Shown: positions 16,419 through 24,850 of the stretch, in pieces | How positions within the stretch are numbered: the stretch's first letter is position 1 | How the letters are laid out: every line of letters starts with the position of its first letter | From: Pseudomonadota bacterium | GTDB taxonomy: Bacteria > Pseudomonadota > Alphaproteobacteria > Micropepsales > Micropepsaceae | Direction: 5' to 3' | DNA length: 64,000 nt | Assembly: GCA_018241025.1 (NCBI GenBank) | Contig: JAFEEQ010000026.1 | Coordinates: 1 to 64,000, forward strand | Program-made: the position numbers and the translations under genes | The notes under the pieces: generated by a model | Databases searched by the model: none | Told to the model about the DNA's origin: nothing | What the model saw: only the letters and a program-made list of their open reading frames with translations

Positions 16419-17542
16419 CCGATCACCTGGATGTCGGCCTGGAGCGCGCCGGCGGCCTTGATCGCCTGCAGGATCGAGATGATGTCGCGTGGGCCGACGC
16501 CGAGGGCGTTGAGGCCGTCGACCAGGTTCTGCAGCGACACGCCTTCGTGCAGCACGGCGAGCTTGTTGCCCTTGCCGTCGTCGATATTCACCTGGGTGCG
16601 GGGCACGGTGGTGGTGGTGCCGGTTTGGCTGAAAGGCTGCGGCTGGCTCACTTGCGGCGTCTCGGTGACGCGGATGGTGAGGTTGCCCTGGGCGATGGCG
16701 ACGGTGGAGATGCGGACATCGGCGCCCATCACGATCACACCCGATTGCTCGTCGATGACGACGCGCGCCTTCTCGTCGGGATCGACCTTGATCTGCTCGA
16801 GATCGGTCAGCATGCCCATCACGCCGCGCGGATAGTTGGCCGGAATGGTGAGCCGCACGGTCGAGGGATCGGCGGCTTCGGCGACGCCGCCGCCGACATA
16901 GGAATTGATCGCCGCGGCGATGCGCGAGGCGGTGGTGAGGTCGGGATTGCGCAGCGACAGGCGCAGCGAATGCTGGTCGGCGAGGTTGAAGTTGATCTCC
17001 TTCTCGACGATTGCGCCGTTGGCGATGCGCCCGGCTGTGGGCACGCCGCGCGTCACGCTCGCGGCATCGCCGCCGGCGGTGAAGCCGCCAATGGTCACCG
17101 GGCCCTGGCCGATGGCGTAGATCTGGCCGTCGGCGCCATAGAGGCTGGTGACGAGGAGCGTGCCGCCCTGAAGGCTCTTGGCGTCGCCGAGGGCGCTGAC
17201 CGAGACGTCGATCCGCGTGCCCTGGGCCGAGAAGGGCGGCAGGTTGGCCGTGACCATCACCGCGGCGACGTTCTTGGTCTGCATGGTGGTGCCACGGGTG
17301 TTGACGCCCAGGCGCTCCAGCATGGTCTGGAGGCTCTGCTGTGTGAACGGAGCGTTCTTCAGGCTGTCGCCCGTGCCGTTCAGGCCGACGACCAGGCCAT
17401 AGCCGACCAGCATGTTGTCACGGATGCCTTCGATCTCGACCAGGTCCTTGACCCGGCTGAACGCCAGCGCCGGGTAAGGCGCGGCGGCCAGGGCGGCCCC
17501 CAGGAAGAAGCAGGCAATCCGAATATAGAGTGCGCGGCGCAT
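16415..17542 (-). CDS. flgI: Flagellar P-ring protein FlgI
   Basis: A 375-residue secreted protein that forms the P-ring of the basal body in the peptidoglycan layer. It has an N-terminal signal peptide (IACFFLGAALAAAPYPALA). The family motifs follow: RVKDLVEIEGIRDNMLVGYG, GLNGTGDSLKNAPFTQQ, and the C-terminal GVSLQNLVDGLNALGVGPRD and ILQAIKAAGALQA. Length fits the family. It heads the flgI-cheL-flbY operon. A GG-N10-GC sigma-54 type promoter lies about 42 bases upstream of its ATG, with two CTTGCCGGG motifs further up. Confidence 0.96.
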   Translation of the reverse strand: MRRALYIRIACFFLGAALAAAPYPALAFSRVKDLVEIEGIRDNMLVGYGLVVGLNGTGDSLKNAPFTQQSLQTMLERLGVNTRGTTMQTKNVAAVMVTANLPPFSAQGTRIDVSVSALGDAKSLQGGTLLVTSLYGADGQIYAIGQGPVTIGGFTAGGDAASVTRGVPTAGRIANGAIVEKEINFNLADQHSLRLSLRNPDLTTASRIAAAINSYVGGGVAEAADPSTVRLTIPANYPRGVMGMLTDLEQIKVDPDEKARVVIDEQSGVIVMGADVRISTVAIAQGNLTIRVTETPQVSQPQPFSQTGTTTTVPRTQVNIDDGKGNKLAVLHEGVSLQNLVDGLNALGVGPRDIISILQAIKAAGALQADIQVIG

Positions 17543-17583
17543 GAGCTCGTTCTGCTCTTTGACACTTTTCCGCGTCGGTCCTT

Positions 17584-17597
17584 GCCAGACCCGTGCC
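17584..17597 (-). promoter_or_regulatory. Candidate sigma-54 promoter of flgI
   Basis: Minus-strand GGCACGGGTCTGGC has the GG-N10-GC spacing of the -24/-12 promoter and the GGCAC of the -24 element. The first T of the usual TGGCAC is C, and the -12 reads TGGC rather than TTGC. The predicted start would be near 17572, about 30 bases before the flgI ATG. Tandem CTTGCCGGG sites lie 95-117 bases upstream of that start. Confidence 0.5.
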
Positions 17598-17666
17598 GCG
17601 CTGGCGGGAAATATAATGTAGTACTATCAATTACTTATAGCGGCCCGGCTCGGCGACGGGCGGCCA

Positions 17667-17689
17667 CCCGGCAAGTTCTTCCCGGCAAG
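17667..17689 (-). promoter_or_regulatory. Tandem CTTGCCGGG motifs, possible FlbD/ftr-type enhancers for flgI
   Basis: The minus-strand 9-mer CTTGCCGGG occurs at 17667-17675 and again at 17681-17689, a 14-base repeat. The same 9-mer occurs upstream of flgF at 32577-32585 in the same orientation to its promoter. The position about 100 bases upstream of a sigma-54-like promoter is that of the Caulobacter ftr enhancers bound by FlbD. Identity with ftr is inferred. Confidence 0.45.
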
Positions 17690-17758
17690 GAAAGGCCTGC
17701 ATGGACAGTGGGGGTCCCCCTACCTATTTTCGCCGCAAGCCCATTCTGGATTCGCTTG

Positions 17759-19309
17759 ATGACCCGTCCCCGCCCTGCCGTGCTTTGCATCCTCGATGGC
17801 TGGGGCTGGCGACCGGAGACCGCGGACAACGCGATCGCCGCCGCCCGGACCCCGAACTACACCAAGATGCTGGCCGAGTGTCCGCATGCCCTCTTGGCAA
17901 CCTCCGGCCGGGCGGTCGGCCTGCCGACCGGGCAGATGGGGAACTCCGAAGTCGGACATATGAACATAGGCGCCGGACGGGTGGTGGCACAGGACCTGCC
18001 GCGCATCGATCTCGCGATCGAGGATGGCAGCCTGGCCAGCCGCCCCGAGCTGGTCGCGCTGATCGGCAAGGTGAAGGCGGCCAAAGGCGCGGTGCATCTT
18101 ATGGGGCTGCTTTCGCCCGGCGGGGTGCACAGCCATCAGGATCACATGGTCGCGCTGGTGAAGGCGCTCGCGGCGGCGGGCGTGCCGATCTACATCCATG
18201 CTTTCCTCGACGGGCGCGACACGCCGCCAAAAAGCGCCGCAGGCTTCGTGGCGGCGTTCGAGAAGGCCATCGATGGGCTCGCGGGCGTGCGGATCGCAAC
18301 CGTGTCCGGCCGGTATTACGCGATGGACCGCGACAAGCGCTGGGACCGTGTCGCCAAGGCCTATGACGCGCTGGTCGATGCCAAGGGCGAATTGGCGGCG
18401 ACCGCCGATGCCTGCATTGCTGAATCCTATGCCCGCGACACGACCGACGAGTTCGTGCTGCCCTGTGCCATCGGCAACTACGAAGGCATGCGCGACGGCG
18501 ATGCGCTGCTCTTCGCCAATTTCCGCGCCGACCGCGCGCGCGAGATCTCGCTTGCGCTACTCGATCCCGGCTTCGACGGCTTCGAACGCCGCCGCGTCGT
18601 GCGCTTCAGCGCCGCCGCCGGAATGACGGAGTATTCCGAGGCGATCAACAAGCTGATGACGCAGATCTTCCCGGCGGAGAATGTCGAGGAGACGCTGGGC
18701 GAAGTCGTTGCGCAGAAGGGGCTCAAGCAGCTGCGTATCGCCGAGACCGAGAAATATGCCCATGTCACCTTCTTCCTGAACGGCGGGCGTGAAGTGGAGT
18801 TTGCGGGCGAAGACCGCATCCTGGTGCCGTCGCCGAAAGTTGCGACCTACGACCACAAGCCCGAGATGAGCGCCTTCGAGGTGATGGACAAGCTCGAAGC
18901 GGCGATCCTGAGCGGCAAATACGATTTCATCGCCGTCAATTTCGCCAATCCCGACATGGTCGGCCATACCGGCGTGATGGATGCGGCGGTTAAGGCGGTC
19001 GATGCCATCGATGTCTGCCTTGGACGTCTGCGTGCCGCGATCGAGAAGGCGGGTGGCGTGCTTTTGCTTACCGCCGATCACGGCAATATCGAGTTGATGA
19101 AGGATCAGGTGACGCACGAGCCGCACACCGCGCACACCACGCTTGACGTGCCGGTCATAGCGGTGAATGCGCGGCGCGGGATCAAGCTCGATAATGGCCG
19201 TCTCGCGGATGTCGCGCCGACGCTGCTCGACCTGATGGGCATCGCCAAGCCGGCCGAGATGACCGGGCATTCGCTGGTCGAGAGTGTGACGGCGGAGGCG
19301 GTGCGCTGA
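17759..19309 (+). CDS. gpmI: 2,3-bisphosphoglycerate-independent phosphoglycerate mutase
   Basis: A 516-residue cytoplasmic enzyme interconverting 3- and 2-phosphoglycerate in glycolysis and gluconeogenesis. It belongs to the alkaline-phosphatase superfamily. The N terminus is RPAVLCILDGWGWR, and the metal-bound nucleophile is Ser63 in GQMGNSEVGHMNIGAG. Downstream are FLDGRDTPPKSA, SGRYYAMDRDKRW, VNFANPDMVGHTG and LTADHGNIE, all metal or substrate ligands. The start at 17759 is set by the conserved N terminus and family length. The next gene, envC, begins at its stop codon. Confidence 0.97.
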   Translation: MTRPRPAVLCILDGWGWRPETADNAIAAARTPNYTKMLAECPHALLATSGRAVGLPTGQMGNSEVGHMNIGAGRVVAQDLPRIDLAIEDGSLASRPELVALIGKVKAAKGAVHLMGLLSPGGVHSHQDHMVALVKALAAAGVPIYIHAFLDGRDTPPKSAAGFVAAFEKAIDGLAGVRIATVSGRYYAMDRDKRWDRVAKAYDALVDAKGELAATADACIAESYARDTTDEFVLPCAIGNYEGMRDGDALLFANFRADRAREISLALLDPGFDGFERRRVVRFSAAAGMTEYSEAINKLMTQIFPAENVEETLGEVVAQKGLKQLRIAETEKYAHVTFFLNGGREVEFAGEDRILVPSPKVATYDHKPEMSAFEVMDKLEAAILSGKYDFIAVNFANPDMVGHTGVMDAAVKAVDAIDVCLGRLRAAIEKAGGVLLLTADHGNIELMKDQVTHEPHTAHTTLDVPVIAVNARRGIKLDNGRLADVAPTLLDLMGIAKPAEMTGHSLVESVTAEAVR

Positions 19310-20577
19310 AACTGCGCGGCGGACCTCTGGCAATTGCGGCGCTGGCGCTGCTCGCGCTCGGCGGCGCGAAGAAGCCTGAGCGGCTCGCCAAAAAGCCCGA
19401 ACGGCCGCATCACACCGAGCCGGCAAAGCCGGCCATCGTTCCGCCGACCGTGGAGCCGCTGCCCGATCTCAAGACCGCGATCCCGGCGGACAGCGCGTCA
19501 CATCTGCCTTCGACCGCCGACCAGTACAAACATCTGAAGAGCGATCTGGCGCACAGCAAACCGCTGGTCGATACCGCGAAAGCGCGGCGCGATGCGCTGA
19601 AGGCCGAGGCCGAACGCCTGCGCAACAAGCTGATCGCGACGGCGGCGCGGATCCAGACGCTCGAGCGCCAGAAGATTTCGCTCGATGCCGAGATTGTTCG
19701 CCTCGAGAAAGAGGACCGGCGGCTCTCGGCGGGGTTTGCGCGCGACCGCGTGAAGGTTTCACGACTGCTCGCCATCGTCGTCCGCCTGCAGCACGACACG
19801 CCGCCTGCCCTCGCGATGCGGCCCGACGATGCGCTGGCTGCCGCGCGCGGCGCGATGCTGCTCGGGGCTTCCCTGCCGGATGTCTATGGCCAGGCAGCGG
19901 CGCTTTCGCGGCGCATCGAAACGCTGAAAGCGACGCGCAATGCGCTGGTCGCGCGGCGCGCCGAGGGCGTTCGCAATGCCGCCGAACTGCGCAAGGCGCG
20001 CGGCGAACTCGATCAACTTCTCGCGAGCAAGAATGCGCAGGCGCTGGGCGCCGACGAGGCCTATGCCGGCCTGAAGACCAAGCTCGACTCGATGGCTACC
20101 CAAGCGGCCAATCTCGAAACCCTCTTAGCCAAGGTGGCGGCGCTGCGGGCGCGGCCGGCGCAGCAGAGCGTCGTGCTGGTTACCGCGCAGAATGGCGACG
20201 ATGACGGCCGTCCTGCCCTGCGCGCGCCGGTGGTCGGAACCCTGCAACCCGACAACGGACATGGACCCGGCGTAACCTTTCTCGCGCCGGCCGGGGCGCA
20301 GGTCGTCGCACCGGCCGATTGCGAGGTGCTTTTCGCGGGTCCTTACCATAAGAACGGCCAAGTCTTGATCCTCGAAGTCACCACTGGATACGATCTGGTG
20401 CTCGCGGGGCTCGACCGGATCGTGGTCAAGCCAGGCGACCAGGTGCTGGCCGGAGAGCCGGTGGGCGTGATGCCGCAAATGGGCCAGAATGGCGGGCTTT
20501 ACTTCGAATTGCGTGAAAACGGCCGGGCAATGAGTCCCGAATCCCGGCTCGCCCCAAGGAAGGCAAAGAAGACATGA
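19306..20577 (+). CDS. envC: EnvC-like murein hydrolase activator (probable CTG start)
   Basis: An EnvC-type periplasmic protein. A long coiled coil covers about residues 75-270 (KARRDALKAEAERLRNKL, LRKARGELDQLLASK), followed by a LytM-like domain. In the LytM part the zinc ligands are lost: where HLHFE is expected it reads GLYFE. This fits an activator of amidases rather than an enzyme. From the first ordinary start (GTG 19450) there is no signal sequence. A CTG at 19306, overlapping the gpmI stop and seven bases after GGAGG, gives a 423-residue protein that begins LKLRGGPLAIAALALLALGG, a convincing signal peptide. I therefore use CTG. The stop overlaps the ctpA start by four bases. The gpmI-envC-ctpA order is common in alphaproteobacteria. 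Confidence 0.8.
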   Translation: MKLRGGPLAIAALALLALGGAKKPERLAKKPERPHHTEPAKPAIVPPTVEPLPDLKTAIPADSASHLPSTADQYKHLKSDLAHSKPLVDTAKARRDALKAEAERLRNKLIATAARIQTLERQKISLDAEIVRLEKEDRRLSAGFARDRVKVSRLLAIVVRLQHDTPPALAMRPDDALAAARGAMLLGASLPDVYGQAAALSRRIETLKATRNALVARRAEGVRNAAELRKARGELDQLLASKNAQALGADEAYAGLKTKLDSMATQAANLETLLAKVAALRARPAQQSVVLVTAQNGDDDGRPALRAPVVGTLQPDNGHGPGVTFLAPAGAQVVAPADCEVLFAGPYHKNGQVLILEVTTGYDLVLAGLDRIVVKPGDQVLAGEPVGVMPQMGQNGGLYFELRENGRAMSPESRLAPRKAKKT

Positions 20578-21896
20578 AACGCTATGCATTCGTCGCGCTT
20601 GGCATGCTTGCCGGCTTCGTGATCGCCATCGGCGTGCTGCCGCCGGCGCGCGGGGCGGGCGACGGCAATACCTATCGCCAGCTCGGCCTGTTCAGCGATG
20701 CCTTCGAAGCGGTGCGCGCGAAATATGTCCGCCCGGTGCAGGACAGCGAACTGATCAACGCGGCGATCGAAGGCATGGTCTCGAGCCTCGATCCGCATTC
20801 GAGCTACATGGACGCGAAGGCCTTCGCCGACATGCAGATCCAGACCAAAGGCGAATTCGGCGGCGTCGGCATCGAGGTCACGATGGAGAACGGCCTCGTC
20901 AAGGTGATTACGCCGATCGACGACACGCCGGCCTCGCGTGCGGGCATCAAGGCCGGCGACTACATCGCCGCCATCGACGGCGTGTCGGTGCAGGGCCTCT
21001 CGCTCGACCAGGCGATCGACAAAATGCGCGGCCAGGTCGGCGGCAAGATCACGCTCACCATCCTGCGCACCGGCGACAAGACGGCGCCGAAGAAGCCGTT
21101 CGACGTCACGCTGACGCGCGCCATCGTCGCCGTCGACAAGGTGAGCTGGCACCCGGTCGGCGATGTCGGCTACATCCGCATGCCGGGCTTCAACGAGAAC
21201 ACCGCATCGGGTCTCGAAGCCGCGGTGCGCGACCTCAAGAAGAAGATCGGCCCCGGCATCAAGGGCTACGTCCTCGACCTGCGCAACAATCCGGGCGGCC
21301 TGCTCGACCAGGCGGTGCAGGTGTCGGACGACCTTCTGGCATCGGGCGAGATCGTCTCGACGCGCGGCCGCCATCCGGAAGACACCGACCGCTATGACGC
21401 CCATCCGGGCGACATCACCGACGGCAAGCCGGTGATCGTGATGGTCAATGCCGGCACGGCCTCCGCGTCGGAGATCGTTGCCGGCGCGTTGCAGGATCAT
21501 CACCGCGCGACGATCCTCGGCATGACTTCCTTCGGCAAGGGATCGGTGCAGACGATCATTCCGCTCGGCGAAGGCGGCGGCGCGCTGCGCCTGACCACGG
21601 CGCGCTACTACACGCCGTCCGGCCATTCGATCCAGGCCCAGGGCATCACGCCGGACATCATGGTGGCGTTCGGCAACGAGGACGACATCCCGAAGATCGC
21701 GCGTCCGAGCGAAGCCGACCTGCCGGGCCATCTGGCGGGCGAGCCGGTGAAGCCGCATCCCAACCAGGTGATCAACCGTCCGCCGGCGACTGCGCCGAAG
21801 AACGGCACCGACGGCAAGCCCTATGACTATCAGCTCGTCTACGCGCTCGACGTTCTGCACGGAAAGGTGCCGACCAAGACCGCGACGTCGAACTAG
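20574..21896 (+). CDS. ctpA: S41 family carboxy-terminal processing protease CtpA (first copy)
   Basis: A 440-residue periplasmic protease. It has a signal anchor (YAFVALGMLAGFVIAIGVL), a PDZ domain (GVGIEVTMENGLVKVITPI, SRAGIKAGDYIAAIDG), and the S41 core with GYVLDLRNNPGGLLDQAV. The Ser-Lys dyad is Ser297 in GTASASEIVAGALQD and Lys322 in TSFGKGSVQT. C-terminal processing proteases cut periplasmic proteins at nonpolar C termini and in several bacteria control peptidoglycan hydrolases. Its start overlaps envC, which supports a cell-wall role. A second, divergent copy follows after 12 bases. Confidence 0.94.
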   Translation: MKRYAFVALGMLAGFVIAIGVLPPARGAGDGNTYRQLGLFSDAFEAVRAKYVRPVQDSELINAAIEGMVSSLDPHSSYMDAKAFADMQIQTKGEFGGVGIEVTMENGLVKVITPIDDTPASRAGIKAGDYIAAIDGVSVQGLSLDQAIDKMRGQVGGKITLTILRTGDKTAPKKPFDVTLTRAIVAVDKVSWHPVGDVGYIRMPGFNENTASGLEAAVRDLKKKIGPGIKGYVLDLRNNPGGLLDQAVQVSDDLLASGEIVSTRGRHPEDTDRYDAHPGDITDGKPVIVMVNAGTASASEIVAGALQDHHRATILGMTSFGKGSVQTIIPLGEGGGALRLTTARYYTPSGHSIQAQGITPDIMVAFGNEDDIPKIARPSEADLPGHLAGEPVKPHPNQVINRPPATAPKNGTDGKPYDYQLVYALDVLHGKVPTKTATSN

Positions 21897-21908
21897 CGCG
21901 CGGCGGCG

Positions 21909-23201
21909 ATGAACCGGCTGGGTCTCGCGGCGTTCGGTGCGGTGCTGGGCTTCGGCCTGGCGCTGGCCGCTTCGCACTTCGCCTATGGCGCGATCGGCCC
22001 GATGTTCGGAACCGAGAACCAGTTGTCGCGCTTCGGTCTCGCCTTCGAGCGGGTGCGCGACAACTATCTCGAGAAGCCGTCCGACCGCACGCTGATCGAG
22101 AACGCCATCGGCGGGATGCTGACCAATCTCGACGCCCATTCGAGCTATTTCGATCCGCGCACCTTCGAGGCGATGGAGACGAAAGCCGCCGGCGCCTATG
22201 GCGGCGTCGGCATCATCATCACGGTGAAGAACGGCGTGGCGACGATCGTCCAGCCGGTCGACGACTCGCCGGCCTCGCGCGCCAAGCTCAAAGCGGAGGA
22301 TGTGATCCTCAGCATCGACGGTGTTGCCACCAAGGGCCGGACGCTCGACGATATCTCGACCCAGCTGCGCGGCAATATCGGAACTTCGGTCAAATTGCAG
22401 ATCGGTCGCGCCAGCGCCAAGCCGTTCACCGTCAGCCTCAAACGCGAGCAGATCGAGGTCGAGCGCCTGACTTATCACCGCGAAGGCGATGTCGGTTACA
22501 TCAAGATCGTCGCCTTCTCGGATCGCACCGATCCCGATTTGCGCATGGCGGTGGCGGCGCTGAAGCGCCAGATCGGCCCCGGCATCAAGGGCTACGTCAT
22601 CGACCTGCGCAACAATGGCGGCGGCGTGCTGCAGGCCGCGATCGACGTGTCGGACGATTTCCTCAATGACGGCGAGATCGTCTCGGTGCGCGGCCGTAGT
22701 GCCGGCGACGTCGAACGCTTCGATGCCCATTACGGGGATATCGCCGAAGGCAAGCCGGTCGTGCTGCTGATAAACGGCGGAACCGCATCGGCATCGGAGA
22801 TCGTTGCCGGCGCGCTGCAGGATCATGGCCGCGCCACGATCATGGGCACGCTGTCCTTCGGCAAAGGCTCGGTGCAGTCGATCCTGCCGCTCGACAACGG
22901 CGCCGGCGGTGCATTGCACATGACGACGGCGCGCTACTACACGCCGGCCGGGCGCTCGATCCAGGTCACCGGCATCGTGCCCGATATTGTGGTGTCGGGC
23001 GGGCCGGATGCGCCGGACTATCAGCGCGAGGTCGAGCTGCCGCATCATCTCGCGGCCGAAGGCCCGCCGGCCAAGCCGCTGGGCAAGGCAATCGAGCCCG
23101 ATCCGGGCCGGAGCTATGACGACTTCCAGCTCTCGATGGCGCTCGCCTTCCTGCACAAGACGCTTGCCGTCCGGGGCACGGCCATACCCGACCATGCTTG
23201 A
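21909..23201 (+). CDS. S41 family carboxy-terminal processing protease (second copy)
   Basis: A 430-residue paralogue of the preceding gene with the same order of parts: signal sequence (LGLAAFGAVLGFGLALAASH), PDZ domain (GVGIIITVKNGVATIVQPV), and S41 core. The catalytic pair is Ser294 in GTASASEIVAGALQD and Lys319 in LSFGKGSVQS, so it should be active. It differs most in the region before the PDZ domain and in the C-terminal tail (DDFQLSMALAFLHKTL). The 12-base gap means it is co-transcribed. Tandem ctpA genes imply either a hetero-oligomer or separate substrates, and the sequence does not decide between them. Confidence 0.92.
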   Translation: MNRLGLAAFGAVLGFGLALAASHFAYGAIGPMFGTENQLSRFGLAFERVRDNYLEKPSDRTLIENAIGGMLTNLDAHSSYFDPRTFEAMETKAAGAYGGVGIIITVKNGVATIVQPVDDSPASRAKLKAEDVILSIDGVATKGRTLDDISTQLRGNIGTSVKLQIGRASAKPFTVSLKREQIEVERLTYHREGDVGYIKIVAFSDRTDPDLRMAVAALKRQIGPGIKGYVIDLRNNGGGVLQAAIDVSDDFLNDGEIVSVRGRSAGDVERFDAHYGDIAEGKPVVLLINGGTASASEIVAGALQDHGRATIMGTLSFGKGSVQSILPLDNGAGGALHMTTARYYTPAGRSIQVTGIVPDIVVSGGPDAPDYQREVELPHHLAAEGPPAKPLGKAIEPDPGRSYDDFQLSMALAFLHKTLAVRGTAIPDHA

Positions 23202-23244
23202 AAGTTAACCGCATCGTAAGCGTAATGCGGGCTATGGTGATTGC

Positions 23245-24336
23245 ATGGCTGCGCAAGGCATGACGAGGGCGGGCAGCGGATGGCGCCTGCTCGCCATCGC
23301 TTATCTCGGCCTGTTCGCTCTGCTGCTGGCCGGCGCGATTCTCATCGTTCTTCTGGGCGACCCGCGTGCCGGCGATCCCGTCGTCCATCTCCAGTTCGCA
23401 CATCGTCTTCCGCCGCATCCGGCGGCACAGGCGCATGCGACGCCCGCCGCGCCTGCGGCCCCGGCCGAAGCCGCACCCGGCGAGACGCCGCTGCCACCCG
23501 CGATCGTGCCGGCGCAGATCACCCAGGCGGTTTACGCCGGCAGCGCGCTGGTCGCCGATCCGGCATTGATCGAGAACACCCCGAACGGTCCCCTGCCGCG
23601 TATCGCCGCCGACGGCACGCCGCCGCAACGCGCCTATGCGGCGACGGCGGTGAACAATGGCCATCCGCGCATCGCCATCGTGATCAGCGGGCTCGGCATC
23701 AGCGCCAAGGCGACCGCTGCCGCGCTCGCGACGCTGCCGCCGCAGGTGACGCTTGCCTTCGCGCCCTATGCCTCCGACGTGCAGCGCTGGGTCGCTGAGG
23801 CGCGGCGCGAGGGGCACGAAGTCCTGCTCGAAGTTCCGATGGAGCCCTATGACTTTCCCGACAGCGATCCGGGGCCGCACACGCTGCGCTCCGGCGTCGG
23901 CGAGGAAGCCAATACCGAGCGCCTCGTCTGGTCGCTGACACGGTTCACCGGATATACGGGCGTGACCAACCTGCTCGGTGCGCGCCTGCTCTCCGATTCC
24001 GATTCGCTCGAACCGGTGCTGACCTATCTCGCGCGGCGTGGCCTCCTTTTTTACGACAACGGCGAATCGAACCGCTCGGTCGCGCCCGAAGTTGCGGCCC
24101 GCGCCGGCGTCTCCTTCGCGCAGGCGACGACGACCATCGACACCATCGAAACCGCGATGGAGATCGATCGCCAGCTTTCGGATCTGGAAAACGCGGCGCG
24201 CGAGCATGGCAGCGCGTCGGGCGCGGGTTTCATCCATCCCATCACCATCGACCGCGTCGCGACCTGGGCCAAGGGACTGGCCGGCCGGGGCTTTGTTCTG
24301 GTGCCCGCATCGGCCATAGTTCTGCCGAAGCGATAA
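23245..24336 (+). CDS. Divergent polysaccharide deacetylase family protein
   Basis: A 363-residue protein with one N-terminal membrane helix (LAIAYLGLFALLLAGAILIVLL) and a low-complexity Ala/Pro linker (APAAPAEAAPG). A periplasmic NodB-like barrel follows, with IAIVISGLGISAKAT, VLLEVPMEPYDFPDSDPG, YTGVTNLLGARLL, and FYDNGESNRS. This is the divergent deacetylase family (YibQ type), in which the classical zinc-binding HxxxH motif is not retained. The catalytic activity is therefore uncertain. The family often sits next to envC and ctpA, as here, which suggests a part in peptidoglycan or envelope upkeep. The start could also be the ATG five codons downstream. Confidence 0.85.
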   Translation: MAAQGMTRAGSGWRLLAIAYLGLFALLLAGAILIVLLGDPRAGDPVVHLQFAHRLPPHPAAQAHATPAAPAAPAEAAPGETPLPPAIVPAQITQAVYAGSALVADPALIENTPNGPLPRIAADGTPPQRAYAATAVNNGHPRIAIVISGLGISAKATAAALATLPPQVTLAFAPYASDVQRWVAEARREGHEVLLEVPMEPYDFPDSDPGPHTLRSGVGEEANTERLVWSLTRFTGYTGVTNLLGARLLSDSDSLEPVLTYLARRGLLFYDNGESNRSVAPEVAARAGVSFAQATTTIDTIETAMEIDRQLSDLENAAREHGSASGAGFIHPITIDRVATWAKGLAGRGFVLVPASAIVLPKR

Positions 24337-24349
24337 ACACCGGTCTGCC

Positions 24350-24850
24350 ATGGCCCGTTCGGGCAGTTTTCTCAAGCACGACGATCTTCCCTACCGTCCC
24401 TGCGTCGGCATCATGCTGATCAACCGCGAGGGGCTGGTCTTCGTCGGCCGCCGCATCGACCAGACGGTCGAAGGCTGGCAGATGCCGCAGGGCGGAATCG
24501 ACGAGGGCGAGACACCGGCCGAGGCCGCGCTGCGCGAGCTCAAGGAAGAGGCGGGCACCGACAAGGCCACGATCATCCGCGAGATGGATGGCTGGCTGAA
24601 CTACGACCTGCCGCAGCATCTGCTCGGCATCGCGTTGCACGGCCGCTATCGCGGCCAGACGCAGAAGTGGATCGCGCTGCGCTTCACCGGCGAGGACAGC
24701 GACATCGACATCCGCACGCCCGAGCCGGAATTCGCGCAGTGGAAATGGCTCGCGCTCGAAGCCCTGCCGCGGCTGATCGTGCCGTTCAAGCGCGACACCT
24801 ATACCCAGGTGATCGCGGCGTTCCGCGACGTGGCCGGTCCGGTCGCGTGA
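24350..24850 (+). CDS. rppH: RNA pyrophosphohydrolase RppH (Nudix)
   Basis: A 166-residue Nudix hydrolase. The opening YRPCVGIMLINREGLVFVGR matches RppH/IalA, and the Nudix box is GGIDEGETPAEAAL followed by RELKEEAG. The C-terminal part KWIALRFTGEDSDIDI and FAQWKWLALEALPRLIVPFK are also typical. RppH removes pyrophosphate from 5'-triphosphorylated RNA and so starts mRNA decay. The gene overlaps the following hydrolase start as GTGA. This order after the deacetylase gene is frequent in alphaproteobacteria. Confidence 0.94.
   Translation: MARSGSFLKHDDLPYRPCVGIMLINREGLVFVGRRIDQTVEGWQMPQGGIDEGETPAEAALRELKEEAGTDKATIIREMDGWLNYDLPQHLLGIALHGRYRGQTQKWIALRFTGEDSDIDIRTPEPEFAQWKWLALEALPRLIVPFKRDTYTQVIAAFRDVAGPVA

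Noticed and set aside
23204..23222. TTAA-N7-GTAA between the second ctpA and the deacetylase gene
   Set aside because: One mismatch in a short spacer within an apparent operon; no reason for CtrA control of these genes.
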